Source: an uncultured Pelagibacteraceae bacterium
Lineage (GTDB): Bacteria > Pseudomonadota > Alphaproteobacteria > Pelagibacterales > Pelagibacteraceae
Direction of reading: 5' to 3'
Length of the DNA: 64,000 nt
NCBI GenBank assembly: GCA_902537665.1
Contig: CACBCE010000003.1
Location: 58,630-122,629 of the forward strand
Part shown: positions 9,409-19,029 of the stretch, in pieces
Position numbering within the stretch: the first letter of the stretch is position 1
Layout of the letters: every line of letters starts with the position of its first letter
The notes under the pieces: model-generated
Told to the model about the DNA's origin: nothing
What the model saw: the letters and a program-made list of their open reading frames with translations, nothing else
Database searches by the model: none
Made by a program: the position numbers and the translations under genes

Positions 9409-9931
9409 TTTTTTTACTTTTATATTTTTTCATCCAATCACCAAAAATTTTAATAGCATCCTCCATACCCACAGTTTTATTAGGATGGTTCTTTGCTCTA
9501 CCTAACATTGTTGCGATGACATTCACCTGATACTTAATTGAACGAGTTTTGATAGTTTTAATTGTGTAAAGAGCTTTTTCCTTGTTTTTAAACCCCAAAC
9601 CCTGAGTAGTGGTTTTAGGATTGTAGTCTGAATAAAGCGATAAATTTATTGGTTTAAATTTTTTACTTAGTGGCATTTTATCTATGATTTTAAACATTAT
9701 TTTATAATTAAGTTTATCCATCATCTTTTTAGATTTTCCATCAAAGCCAATTAAATTAATAGAGGATTTTTCCGTCTTATCAATTTTACATATCAACTTT
9801 ACATATCTTTTATGAAAATCTTTTATTTTATCTTGATATATTTTTTTTGCTTCTAAATAAATTCTATCTTTATAATTTGGTGTAGAGACAAGTAAGATTC
9901 TACTTTTCCATTTGTATTTTCCTAAGTTCAT
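9398..9931 (-). CDS. DUF4174-like domain protein with extra C-terminal helical region
   Basis: ORF 177 aa; [17 protein letters not shown]... [12 protein letters not shown]...IIDKMPL resembles DUF4174; overlaps DUF2256 gene by ATGA (9928-9931). Confidence 0.55.
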   Translation of the reverse strand: MNLGKYKWKSRILLVSTPNYKDRIYLEAKKIYQDKIKDFHKRYVKLICKIDKTEKSSINLIGFDGKSKKMMDKLNYKIMFKIIDKMPLSKKFKPINLSLYSDYNPKTTTQGLGFKNKEKALYTIKTIKTRSIKYQVNVIATMLGRAKNHPNKTVGMEDAIKIFGDWMKKYKSKKNED

Positions 9932-10059
9932 ATTTTTTTGCTAGAACATCTCTTTGAGCAATACTTTACTCTTTCCCAATTTAACTTCCATTTTCTTCGC
10001 CAAGTAAAAGGTCTTTTACAAACAATGCAGATTTTAAAGGGAAGATTTTCTTTTTTCAC
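9928..10059 (-). CDS. DUF2256-family zinc-ribbon-like small protein (43 aa, GTG start)
   Basis: Own translation: (M)[42 protein letters not shown]; CxxC...YCSxRC pattern. TAGTG overlap with upstream photolyase stop, ATGA overlap with downstream start. Not in ORF track. Confidence 0.85.
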   Translation of the reverse strand: MKKENLPFKICIVCKRPFTWRRKWKLNWERVKYCSKRCSSKKI

Positions 10060-11549
10060 TAAATTGTAGTTTGTTTAATAAATTTATCGGCTGCAGATAG
10101 AATCATTTTTTTTCTATCTACTTTCATTTTATCAAAAATTCTAACCATCATTGAAAGTCTTGGATTTTTTAAAAAAAATTTTCTATTACGATCTATAAAT
10201 CTCCAGTAAAGTCCGTCCATAGTATTGCACCAATCACCTTTTTTAAAATCCATCATTTTCATAAAATAACTTGATCCACAAATGTATGGTTTAGTTGCAA
10301 AAATTCCCCCATCGCTAAATAATCCCATACCATATACGTTTGGAACCATGACCCAATCAGAGGAGTCGACAAACATCTCCATGAACCATTTATAAACAAA
10401 CACTGGTTTGATCTCACAAAGATTCATGATGTTTGATAAAATCATTAATCTTTCAATATGGTGAGACCATCCATAATTTAAAGCATTTTTAATTGCATAA
10501 TCTAGTGGAGGTAAACCAGTTGTTCCTTCATACCATGACTTTTTCATTTTACGATTTTGTTTGAAAAAATTTCCGGTTTCCATTTCATTTGAGTAACTTT
10601 GATAAATTCCTCTCATAAATTCTCTCCATCCTATAACCTGACGAACATAACCTTCTAGAGAATTTAATCTAATTTTTTTACTCTTATGAAAATCTAAAAC
10701 TTTTTTGATAATAAATTCAGGTGTGATTAAACCTAGGTTGATATAAGGACTTAAAGCGCTGTGAAATAAGATATTATCTTTTTGATCTACTGCATCCTCA
10801 TAATCACCAAATAAATTAGATTTTTCTTTAATAAAAAAATTCAATAATTTGACCACATCATTGTACTCTGTAGCAAACCAAAAATTTTCGGTTGTTCCTG
10901 GATGATCTTTAAACAGTTTTTCAATAATGGGTTTTAATTTTTTAGTATGATTTGTTTCATTAATTTTAGGAAACCTTGGAATAGAAATATTTTTTGGTAA
11001 CTTATTTCTATTATCTTCATCAAAACTCCATTTGCCTCCAATAGGATTTCCATCAGAACCCATTAATATTCCAGATTTCTTTCTCACTTCCTTATAAAAA
11101 GTTGCCATGAAAGGTTTTTTTGATTTAGATAGATATTTTTTAAATTCGTCTCTTGAGTTCAAAAACATCGGAGTTTGAACGATATTCCATTTGATCTTTT
11201 CTTTTTTCACGAAATGATTAATTTTTTTCTCAAAAAATTTATCCTCAACTTCAAAACTTGAAATCTCTTTTATTTTTTTTAAATTAATTACTTTTTTTAA
11301 TTTTTTTAAATAATCATCTTTAAATTCTTTATCCTCAATTTTAAAATATTCTAATTTAAACTTATCTTTTCTGAGGTTTTCCGCATGTGAGCGCATTGAT
11401 GACAAAAAGAGAAGTATCTTATTTTTATGATGTTTTTCATAAGTACATAATTGATAATCCTCTGCCATAAAAATTAGGTGGTCTTTTTTGAAGCGATCCA
11501 AGTATTTTGATGGAAATAATTGATTGCCCAGTATAAAAAATAACTTCAT
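10059..11549 (-). CDS. FeS-BCP type cryptochrome / prokaryotic (6-4) photolyase-related protein
   Basis: ORF 496 aa; GNQLFPS N-terminus, [77 protein letters not shown] (Fe-S cysteines). Confidence 0.92.
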   Translation of the reverse strand: MKLFFILGNQLFPSKYLDRFKKDHLIFMAEDYQLCTYEKHHKNKILLFLSSMRSHAENLRKDKFKLEYFKIEDKEFKDDYLKKLKKVINLKKIKEISSFEVEDKFFEKKINHFVKKEKIKWNIVQTPMFLNSRDEFKKYLSKSKKPFMATFYKEVRKKSGILMGSDGNPIGGKWSFDEDNRNKLPKNISIPRFPKINETNHTKKLKPIIEKLFKDHPGTTENFWFATEYNDVVKLLNFFIKEKSNLFGDYEDAVDQKDNILFHSALSPYINLGLITPEFIIKKVLDFHKSKKIRLNSLEGYVRQVIGWREFMRGIYQSYSNEMETGNFFKQNRKMKKSWYEGTTGLPPLDYAIKNALNYGWSHHIERLMILSNIMNLCEIKPVFVYKWFMEMFVDSSDWVMVPNVYGMGLFSDGGIFATKPYICGSSYFMKMMDFKKGDWCNTMDGLYWRFIDRNRKFFLKNPRLSMMVRIFDKMKVDRKKMILSAADKFIKQTTI

Positions 11550-11576
11550 AATTAAATATAACTAATAAAAATTTTT

Positions 11577-12287
11577 ATGTCAGAAAAATATCTTATTCTT
11601 GGTGCGACAGGTTCAATCGGTTCTAGTTTAGCTGAACAATTAGTAAATTCGGGAAATTCAGTTCATTTAGTTGGTAGAAATGAAAATGAAACAAAAAATA
11701 TTTCTGATAAATTAGGTTGTAGTTTTACAATAGCTGATGTTTTACAGGATGGATTTGTGGAAAAGGTTAAAAATGATATTTCTGATGTAAAAGGAATTGC
11801 CTACTGTGTAGGTTCGATTGATTTAAAACCTTTGAGAATGGTCAATGAGCAAGATTTTAATAAGTGTATGAAATTAAATTTATATTCAGCGGTAGAAGTT
11901 ATAAAAGGATACCAAGATAGTTTAAAAAAAAATAAAGGTTCAGTAGTTTTATTTTCTACAGTTGCAGCTCAAAGAGGTTTTACAAATCATGCTATAATTG
12001 CTTCTACAAAAGCTGCTGTAGAGGGTTTAACTGTTTCTTTAGCAGCGGAATTTGCCCCAAATATAAGAGTAAACTGTATTGCGCCAAGTTTAACTAATTC
12101 TAAAATTGCTCAACCAATGTTAAAGAATAAAGTCTTAGCAGATGGAATTGCTAAAGCTCATCCACTAAAACGTTTAGGAGAGGGAAAGGACTCTGCTTCA
12201 CTAGCTAAATTTCTTATCTCAGATGATAGTTCTTGGGTCACTGGTCAAGTTATAGCCGTTGATGGAGGAAGATCGAAGTTATCTTAA
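11577..12287 (+). CDS. SDR-family oxidoreductase
   Basis: ORF 236 aa; GATGSIGSSLAEQL, STKAAVEGLT, VDGGRS. Confidence 0.93.
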   Translation: MSEKYLILGATGSIGSSLAEQLVNSGNSVHLVGRNENETKNISDKLGCSFTIADVLQDGFVEKVKNDISDVKGIAYCVGSIDLKPLRMVNEQDFNKCMKLNLYSAVEVIKGYQDSLKKNKGSVVLFSTVAAQRGFTNHAIIASTKAAVEGLTVSLAAEFAPNIRVNCIAPSLTNSKIAQPMLKNKVLADGIAKAHPLKRLGEGKDSASLAKFLISDDSSWVTGQVIAVDGGRSKLS

Positions 12288-12293
12288 CAAATT

Positions 12294-12596
12294 ATGTATA
12301 TAGCGATGAATAGATTTAAGATTGTTCTTGGAAAAGAAAAAGATTTTGAAAATGTTTGGAAAAGTAGAGATACACATCTTGAAGGAGTTAAAGGTTTTAA
12401 AAATTTTAATTTAATAAAAGGTGATACTAATAAAGACTACTCGTTATATTCCTCTCATAGCACATGGGTATCAAAAGAGGATTTTATAAATTGGACTAAA
12501 TCTGAAGCTTTTAGACTCGCTCACAAAAATGCGGCTCAACATAGAGATTTATATTTAGGTCCACCAGACTTTGAAGGCTTTGAAGTAGTTTTTTAA
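12294..12596 (+). CDS. Antibiotic biosynthesis monooxygenase (ABM) family, IsdG/HmuQ-like heme-degrading candidate
   Basis: ORF 100 aa; MYIAMNRFKI, GFKNFNL, INWTKSEAFRLAHKNA; Asn6, Trp67, His77. Confidence 0.78.
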   Translation: MYIAMNRFKIVLGKEKDFENVWKSRDTHLEGVKGFKNFNLIKGDTNKDYSLYSSHSTWVSKEDFINWTKSEAFRLAHKNAAQHRDLYLGPPDFEGFEVVF

Positions 12597-12601
12597 CAAA
12601 T

Positions 12602-13660
12602 ATGAAAATTATTTTCATATTATTAATTTTTATTTTTCCAAATATAGTTAGTGCAAAAAATCTTAATTTTACAAAAATTGTAAACTTGAAATCCCCATGG
12701 GGGTCAACTTTTATTGACGATAACAACATACTTATTACTGAAAAAAGTGGGGCTATAAAATTAATAAATATAAAAAATAAAAATATTGATATTATTAATC
12801 ATAACATAAATTTTCTTGAACATGGTCAGGGGGGTCTGCTAGACGTTCTTTTTAATGAAAATTTTGTATACATTTCTTACTCAGAAAATAGAGGAAATGG
12901 AAAAACCAGTACCTCAATAGCAAAATCAAAATTTGATAAAAAAGACTTAATATTTAAAAATATTTTTCAGGCTAACCCACCTATCGACTCAGGTTATCAC
13001 TTTGGATCAAGATTAGCGATCAAAGGTAATTATTTATTTGCATCTGCCGGTGAAAGAGGCCAAGGTATGATTGCGCAAGATCCCACAAAGCATCCAGGCA
13101 GTATTATTAGAATTAATACTGATGGAAGTATTCCAAGAGATAATCCAAAATTCCTCGGTAAATCAGATTGGCTACCCGAAATTTATCAAATAGGTATCAG
13201 AAATCCTCAAGGTTTAACTTTATCTCCATTTGATGAAAAAATTTACATGAGTAACCATGGAGCAAGAGGAGGAGATTGGTTTGGTGAAGCAAAGAAAGGT
13301 GAAAATTATGGATGGAAAATTTTAGGTTGGGGAGGGACAAACTATTCAGGTATTCCTATCGGTCCTAAATGGAAGCCAGGTTTTACAAAAGCGATACAAT
13401 ATTGGGTTCCATCCATAGCAACAAGTGCGATCACAATATACAAAGGTAAAGAGTTTAGTGAATGGAATGGACATGCTTTAATTACTTCACTTAAAGATAA
13501 ATCCTTGAGAAAATTAATATTTGATGACTTATCTAATGTAAAAGAGGAAATCATATTTAAAAATAAAATTGGAAGAATAAGAGATATACAAGTCCATCCA
13601 GATAACGGAAAAATTTACTTTTTAGGAGAAGACGCTCTCTGGCTGATGGAGAAAAACTAG
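12602..13660 (+). CDS. PQQ-dependent soluble aldose-sugar dehydrogenase family protein
   Basis: ORF 352 aa with signal peptide; HGQGGLLDV, SGYHFGSRLAI, GIRNPQGLTLSPF, HGARGGDWFGEAKKGENYGW. Confidence 0.92.
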   Translation: MKIIFILLIFIFPNIVSAKNLNFTKIVNLKSPWGSTFIDDNNILITEKSGAIKLINIKNKNIDIINHNINFLEHGQGGLLDVLFNENFVYISYSENRGNGKTSTSIAKSKFDKKDLIFKNIFQANPPIDSGYHFGSRLAIKGNYLFASAGERGQGMIAQDPTKHPGSIIRINTDGSIPRDNPKFLGKSDWLPEIYQIGIRNPQGLTLSPFDEKIYMSNHGARGGDWFGEAKKGENYGWKILGWGGTNYSGIPIGPKWKPGFTKAIQYWVPSIATSAITIYKGKEFSEWNGHALITSLKDKSLRKLIFDDLSNVKEEIIFKNKIGRIRDIQVHPDNGKIYFLGEDALWLMEKN

Positions 13661-13717
13661 TTTTTTAGATATAAGTAACCACTTAATTCGAATAAAAGAT
13701 TATATCTAAATAAATTT

Positions 13718-14617
13718 ATGAATTGGGTCGTTTTTACAATTTTAGCAGCTTTTTTTCAAAATCTAAGAACTTCTTTACAGAAAAAATTAAATAAAAATTT
13801 ATCATTGGTAGCATCTGCTTATGTAAGATTTGCTTTTGCTTTACCTTTTGCATTTATATTATTTTTACTTTTTCATGACTTTAATGTCGTTTCAGATATT
13901 ATTAATCAAACTAACTTTATTTTTTTCACTTTTTTAGGATCTATTTTACAAGTTACTTTTACAATAACGTTATTATACCTTTTTAGATTTTCGAATTTTG
14001 TTGTCGGTACTTCACTAAGTAAAACGGAAGTTATTCAAATTGCGATCTTTGAATATATCATATTAAAAGATAAATTAAATTTGCTTGGTGTTTTTGGAAT
14101 AATAATTGCAACACTTGGGGTTATTATTATTTCGATCAAAGATTATAAATTATTTTTTAAAAATTTTTTTTCGAAGGTAACACTTATTGGATTAGGAGCA
14201 GGACTTTTACTGGGTCTCAGTGTTGTATATTTTAGGGCAGCTGCGCTAACACTAGAAAATTTTTCATCTAATTTTGATAAAGCGCTTACTACAGTTTTTT
14301 TTGCTTTAGTAATTCAAACTATAATCATTACTGCATATCTGATAATTTTTGAAAAATCGGAATTCAAAAAATTTTATGATAATAAATTTGAAATATGCTT
14401 AACCGGGTTAGCTGGTTTTTTAGCGACACTATCTTGGTTTTTTGCTTTCACTTTGATTCAAGCATCTTTTGTTAGAGCTGTTGGTCAAATTGAAATATTT
14501 TTTAGTTACATCTCATCAAAATATCTTTTTAAAGAAAAAATAACTTTTATTGAGATTTTAGGTATTTTGATATTTATAGCTGGTGCAACTTTATTGCTTT
14601 TAACAAGAGCAACTTAA
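13718..14617 (+). CDS. EamA/DMT-family transporter
   Basis: ORF 299 aa, about 10 TM, EamA repeat layout. Confidence 0.82.
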   Translation: MNWVVFTILAAFFQNLRTSLQKKLNKNLSLVASAYVRFAFALPFAFILFLLFHDFNVVSDIINQTNFIFFTFLGSILQVTFTITLLYLFRFSNFVVGTSLSKTEVIQIAIFEYIILKDKLNLLGVFGIIIATLGVIIISIKDYKLFFKNFFSKVTLIGLGAGLLLGLSVVYFRAAALTLENFSSNFDKALTTVFFALVIQTIIITAYLIIFEKSEFKKFYDNKFEICLTGLAGFLATLSWFFAFTLIQASFVRAVGQIEIFFSYISSKYLFKEKITFIEILGILIFIAGATLLLLTRAT

Positions 14618-14620
14618 TTT

Positions 14621-14887
14621 TTAATTATTTAATAATTTATTTTTTGCCTTTTCAAACTCTTCTTGAGTTAATACACCGCTTTCTCTTAGTGCATTCAATT
14701 TTTCTAATTCATTACTCAAAGATTTATCAGTGTTTAACTCCTCGTTATTGTCATTTGTTTCATTTTCATCTTTGTCAGCTTGGTTAGCTTGTTTAGCACT
14801 AACACCACTCATGATAGCTCTCGTCCCTAAATATAAAACAAAGAACAAAATAGGAATTACCAATCCAAAAAAAATTAATTTTTCCAT
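14621..14887 (-). CDS. SHOCT-domain small membrane protein
   Basis: ORF 88 aa; LEKLNALRESGVLTQEEFEKAKNKLL. Confidence 0.82.
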   Translation of the reverse strand: MEKLIFFGLVIPILFFVLYLGTRAIMSGVSAKQANQADKDENETNDNNEELNTDKSLSNELEKLNALRESGVLTQEEFEKAKNKLLNN

Positions 14888-14890
14888 TAC

Positions 14891-15094
14891 TTAATCATCA
14901 TCCTCTTCTCTCCAATTTTTTTCATACATTAGCCAAGCTGCATATATAACTGAAAATGTTCCAACAATCATACCATAATCGAAACCCGTTTGTTGATCAT
15001 ATAAGTACCAGCCCAATTGAGTTGCTCCAATAGTAGGAACTGTTAAAATTAAGAATACAATTGCAATTCTATATGGATATTTAGGTTTCTTCAC
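14891..15094 (-). CDS. Small hypothetical membrane protein (67 aa)
   Basis: ORF, two TM segments, acidic tail; tandem with the SHOCT gene. Confidence 0.6.
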   Translation of the reverse strand: MKKPKYPYRIAIVFLILTVPTIGATQLGWYLYDQQTGFDYGMIVGTFSVIYAAWLMYEKNWREEDDD

Positions 15095-15130
15095 GCCTCA
15101 AAATATCAAAAAATTTAATAGGTTGTAACT

Positions 15131-15976
15131 TTAAAGTTGCGATCTTTTGAAACACTCTACAGTATTCTTTAATAAACAAGCGATTGTCATTGGTCCAACT
15201 CCACCTGGAACTGGTGTTAATGCTTTAGCATTTTTTGAAACTTCATCAAATGCAACATCGCCAACAATACCTTTATCTGTTTTGTTAATTCCAACGTCAA
15301 TTACGATTGTGTCTTTTTTAACCCAATCTCCTTTAACAAGTTCAGGGATACCGACAGCAGCTATAATAATATCTGCTTCTAAACATTCAGCCTTGAGATC
15401 TTTTGTTTTTGAGTGAGTAATTGTTACAGTGCAATTTTCTTTTAAAAGAAGTTGTGTCATCGGTTTTCCATTTAGATTAGATCTTCCAATTACAACTGCT
15501 TTTTTTCCACTTAAGTTTGGCTCAATTTTTTTAATTAATAAATAACAGCCTAGTGGAGTACATGGCACGGAACTCTCGTATCCTGAAGAAAGATTACCAA
15601 CATTCATAGGATGAAATCCATCAACGTCTTTTGATGGATGAATAGCCTCAATAATTTTCTGTTTATCGATATGTTTTGGCAAAGGTAACTGAACTAAAAT
15701 ACCTGAAACGCTTTCATCTTTATTTAGATCATTAATCTTGTCCAAAATAACTTTTTCTTCCACAGAGTCTGGGTATTTAATTACGTCAGACTTTAAACCA
15801 ACCTCTTTTGCTGATTTCTCTTTATTCCTAACATATATTTGACTAGGGGTAAGGTCTCCAATCAAAATCACCGTTAAACCTGGTACTTTATTATATTTAT
15901 TTTTTAATTCAGCTACCTCTTGTTTAAGTTCTGCTCTTAACTCAGCTGCTGCTTTTTTTCCGTCAATTAGAATCAT
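15131..15976 (-). CDS. folD: Bifunctional methylenetetrahydrofolate dehydrogenase/cyclohydrolase
   Basis: ILIDGKKAAAELR, GILVQLPLPKHID, PVPGGVGPMTI; start trimmed from 16033 to internal ATG (MILIDGK). Confidence 0.96.
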   Translation of the reverse strand: MILIDGKKAAAELRAELKQEVAELKNKYNKVPGLTVILIGDLTPSQIYVRNKEKSAKEVGLKSDVIKYPDSVEEKVILDKINDLNKDESVSGILVQLPLPKHIDKQKIIEAIHPSKDVDGFHPMNVGNLSSGYESSVPCTPLGCYLLIKKIEPNLSGKKAVVIGRSNLNGKPMTQLLLKENCTVTITHSKTKDLKAECLEADIIIAAVGIPELVKGDWVKKDTIVIDVGINKTDKGIVGDVAFDEVSKNAKALTPVPGGVGPMTIACLLKNTVECFKRSQL

Positions 15977-15981
15977 AAGTT

Positions 15982-16272
15982 TTAAAAAATTAAAGGTGCA
16001 ATGTAGAGCTTCATACACATTTCTAAAAACCAAATCAATAGAAGTAATATAATGGGTGAGATATCCAAGGATCCTAAATTAGGTAAAAATCGTCTAATTT
16101 TATTAAGTATAGGATCTGTTAAACGATATGTTAATTCTAAAATTGAATAAACAAATCTATTTTGTGTATTTAAAACATTAAAAGCAACCAACCAGCTTAT
16201 AATTACATTCGCTATTACTACGTAGGAATAAAGCTTTAATATTTGTAAAGCTAAATAAAAAATGGCTATCAT
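15982..16272 (-). CDS. YggT-family membrane protein
   Basis: ORF 96 aa; YVVIANVIISWL, RLTDPILNKIRRFLPNLGSLDISPIILLLL. Confidence 0.9.
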   Translation of the reverse strand: MIAIFYLALQILKLYSYVVIANVIISWLVAFNVLNTQNRFVYSILELTYRLTDPILNKIRRFLPNLGSLDISPIILLLLIWFLEMCMKLYIAPLIF

Positions 16273-17354
16273 TTTTTTTCTATATAAATAGATGAACTTG
16301 GGAATGCAAAAGATGCTTTGTTTTTTTCAACAATCTTTTTTATTTCAATTGCTAATTTCTCTTTTACCGATAACCACTCGTTCCAACTGTCTGATTTAGT
16401 AAAACAACGAACATACATATCAATTGAACTATCAGAAAATTTGTCAACCCTCACCGCAATGCCTATGCTTGTGTTAAAGTCCTCACTTTTTTGAATGTGA
16501 TCTTCAATTTCATTTCTTATAGTTTTTAATTGATCAACTGTTGTGTCATATTGAAGAGTTATAATCCAACTTATTAACCAGTTTGAAGTTTCACTAACAT
16601 TTACAACTGCATTTTCAGCAAATTGAAAGTTAGGAATAATTGCAAGAGATTTATCAAACTTTCTTATTGTTGTTGATCTAAACCCAATTTTTTCAACTAT
16701 ACCTTCTATAATTCCCTCTACTAATATCCAATCACCTATTTTAAATCTTTTTTCAACTAAAACTAAAATACCTGAAATCAAATTTTTAAATAAATCTTGG
16801 GCACCCAAAGCCACTGCAACACCAAATAAACCAAGACCAGCAATAATTGGTCCTATCTTTATTCCCCAAAGTTCTAATACAGCAGCTAGACCTAAAATAA
16901 AAATTAGTATTTTTAAGGATTTAATGATCCATCCAATTAACTCTCTTGTTAAAAGTTTATCAAGTCCACTTAAAATATAAGACACAGGTTCAATAATTTG
17001 ATGTATCACCCAAAAGATTAGAATTGTTATTAATGTTCTATTTATTGTGTCAACAACTTCTCTTCCTTCAATTGAAAAAGTCATGTAATAACTTGCTATA
17101 AAAAACCCCAAAACAATTGGTAAAAATCTTGCTGGTCCAATCAATGAAGACACAAAAGTATCATCTAATTTATTAGTAGTTCTTTTAGAAATTATCTCTA
17201 ATTTTTTAATAATAAGTTTACTTATTAATCCTCTAAAAATTAGAAAAATTAAAAATATTCCAATACCAATTAATATTTGAAAAATATCTACTCCTAATAT
17301 CCCTCTATTCCAGACTGATAAAAAGACTTCAGAAAAATTATTTATTATTTCCAT
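16269..17354 (-). CDS. MscS-family mechanosensitive channel
   Basis: ORF 361 aa; GLGLFGVAVALGAQDLFKNLISGILVLVEKRFKIGDWI. Confidence 0.93.
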   Translation of the reverse strand: MEIINNFSEVFLSVWNRGILGVDIFQILIGIGIFLIFLIFRGLISKLIIKKLEIISKRTTNKLDDTFVSSLIGPARFLPIVLGFFIASYYMTFSIEGREVVDTINRTLITILIFWVIHQIIEPVSYILSGLDKLLTRELIGWIIKSLKILIFILGLAAVLELWGIKIGPIIAGLGLFGVAVALGAQDLFKNLISGILVLVEKRFKIGDWILVEGIIEGIVEKIGFRSTTIRKFDKSLAIIPNFQFAENAVVNVSETSNWLISWIITLQYDTTVDQLKTIRNEIEDHIQKSEDFNTSIGIAVRVDKFSDSSIDMYVRCFTKSDSWNEWLSVKEKLAIEIKKIVEKNKASFAFPSSSIYIEKK

Positions 17355-17356
17355 AG

Positions 17357-18055
17357 TTAAATTTTATATAACAAAAATTCTTCTTCTCCAGGATTAAAAA
17401 GAAATATCTTTTTCCACTTAATTTCATTTAATTTAGCTGATGTTTTTTCGCCTATACACATCAAATTAGTACTCATCCAAAGACTCTCTAGCTGATTAAA
17501 TTTTATAAATTTTAAAAGACTTGATGCACTATTTTGTGAATAAACGTAAACCATATCGGGTATATCAAGTTTTAATTTATTAATAAAATCATTATCAAAT
17601 TTTTCATTATGTACAGTTTCGTAGTTAATTAATCTTTTTACTTCATATCCCTCATTTTGAAGTTGATTATCAAGATCAACTGAGATGTTTTCTCCACTTA
17701 CATAAACTAATTTACCCTCTGTTTTCTCAAAATTCTGCAATATCAATTCTTTCAAATTTAGAACGTTTCCCTCTGCAGCTATTGTATTAGAAAAACCATG
17801 ACCTCTTGCCTCTTTTTCAGTTGCATTCCCTACACAAAAACATTTTATATTTTTATCGAGTCCAGTTAAATTTAAAAATCTTACAGCGTTAGAACTTGTA
17901 AAAATGATACCCCTAAATTCAGAAAGATCTATTTCTTCGTGCAGAATTTTTTTAATTGATAATAAAGGTAAATGGGAAACCTTATGACCAAGAGACTGGA
18001 ACTTGATGATCATCTCAGAACAGTCTTCTATAGGTCTGGTTAATAGAATATGCAT
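17357..18055 (-). CDS. hemD: Uroporphyrinogen-III synthase
   Basis: ORF 232 aa; LLTRP, GIIFTSSNAVRFL, CVGNATEKEA, VYVSG; directly follows hemC. Confidence 0.88.
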   Translation of the reverse strand: MHILLTRPIEDCSEMIIKFQSLGHKVSHLPLLSIKKILHEEIDLSEFRGIIFTSSNAVRFLNLTGLDKNIKCFCVGNATEKEARGHGFSNTIAAEGNVLNLKELILQNFEKTEGKLVYVSGENISVDLDNQLQNEGYEVKRLINYETVHNEKFDNDFINKLKLDIPDMVYVYSQNSASSLLKFIKFNQLESLWMSTNLMCIGEKTSAKLNEIKWKKIFLFNPGEEEFLLYKI

Positions 18056-18056
18056 T

Positions 18057-18974
18057 TTATTTTTTATAAGAATTATTCGATTTTGTTTTTAAAATTTGAC
18101 CAATCTCATTTCCGAGTTCTCTAAAATTTTCTAATTTGTCAGATTTTTTTTCATAAAATCTTTGTGAACCATCTAATGAGAAGAGTTCGGCTTCCACTGT
18201 AATTTTGTTTTCATCTATTTTAGAATAAATTCCAACTGCTGTTTCACAATCTCCCTCTAAAATTTTTAAAATATTTCTTTCAGCATGTGCTCTTTGATAA
18301 GTTTCTTTATGATTGATCTTTTTAAGCATTGAAATCATATCTTTATCATTTTCTCTACACTGTATAGCAATTATGCCTTGTCCTGCACTTGGAATTATTT
18401 CTTCAATAGAAAAAATTTCTGAAACTTTATCTTCTAATTCCAAATACTTTATTCCAGCATAAGATAAAATTATCGCATCATACTCACCATCTGCTAATTT
18501 TTTTATTCTAGTGTCAACATTCCCTCTTATAAGTTTACAACTAACATCAGGTCTAATTTTTTTAATTTGAAATTGTCGTCTATAAGAAGATGTTCCAATA
18601 ACAGCATTCTGTTTTAAATCTTTAAAATTTTTATTGCCATTAATTATTGCGATTTCTCTCGCATCAGTTCTTTCAAGAAACGTATCAGTTAAAAGACCAT
18701 TGGTTTCAATTGCTGGCATATCTTTTAATGCATGAACAGCTATATCAATATTATTTTTTTGAAGCTCTTTTTCGATACTACTTGAAAACAAGCCTTTGCC
18801 ACCAACATCAGATAATCTGGTATCAAGTATCTCATCACCTTTGGTAGAAATTTTTTCAATATTTATATCCTGATCAATAAAATTGGTTACCTCAATAATT
18901 TTCTCTTTTACTTTTTGTGCATATAATAATGCTAACTTACTTCCTCGAGATCCAATTGTTATTTTCTTTTTCAT
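18057..18974 (-). CDS. hemC: Hydroxymethylbilane synthase
   Basis: ORF 305 aa; IGSRGSKLAL, DIAVHALKDMP, GTSSYRRQFQI, RGNVDTR, EGDCETAVGIY. Confidence 0.97.
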   Translation of the reverse strand: MKKKITIGSRGSKLALLYAQKVKEKIIEVTNFIDQDINIEKISTKGDEILDTRLSDVGGKGLFSSSIEKELQKNNIDIAVHALKDMPAIETNGLLTDTFLERTDAREIAIINGNKNFKDLKQNAVIGTSSYRRQFQIKKIRPDVSCKLIRGNVDTRIKKLADGEYDAIILSYAGIKYLELEDKVSEIFSIEEIIPSAGQGIIAIQCRENDKDMISMLKKINHKETYQRAHAERNILKILEGDCETAVGIYSKIDENKITVEAELFSLDGSQRFYEKKSDKLENFRELGNEIGQILKTKSNNSYKK

Positions 18975-19029
18975 AAAAAAATCATTTCTTACTTGTATTG
19001 GGATTGTACAATTATTAAAAACTATTTGT

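Noticed and set aside
15977-16033. N-terminal extension of the FolD ORF
   Set aside because: It overlaps the yggT gene; FolD homology begins at MILIDGKKAAAEL (15976).
18883-19029. N-terminal extension of the TsaD ORF (49 extra residues)
   Set aside because: It overlaps the divergent hemC 5' end, and normal TsaD homology begins at MNKKPLILGIETSCDE (19030).
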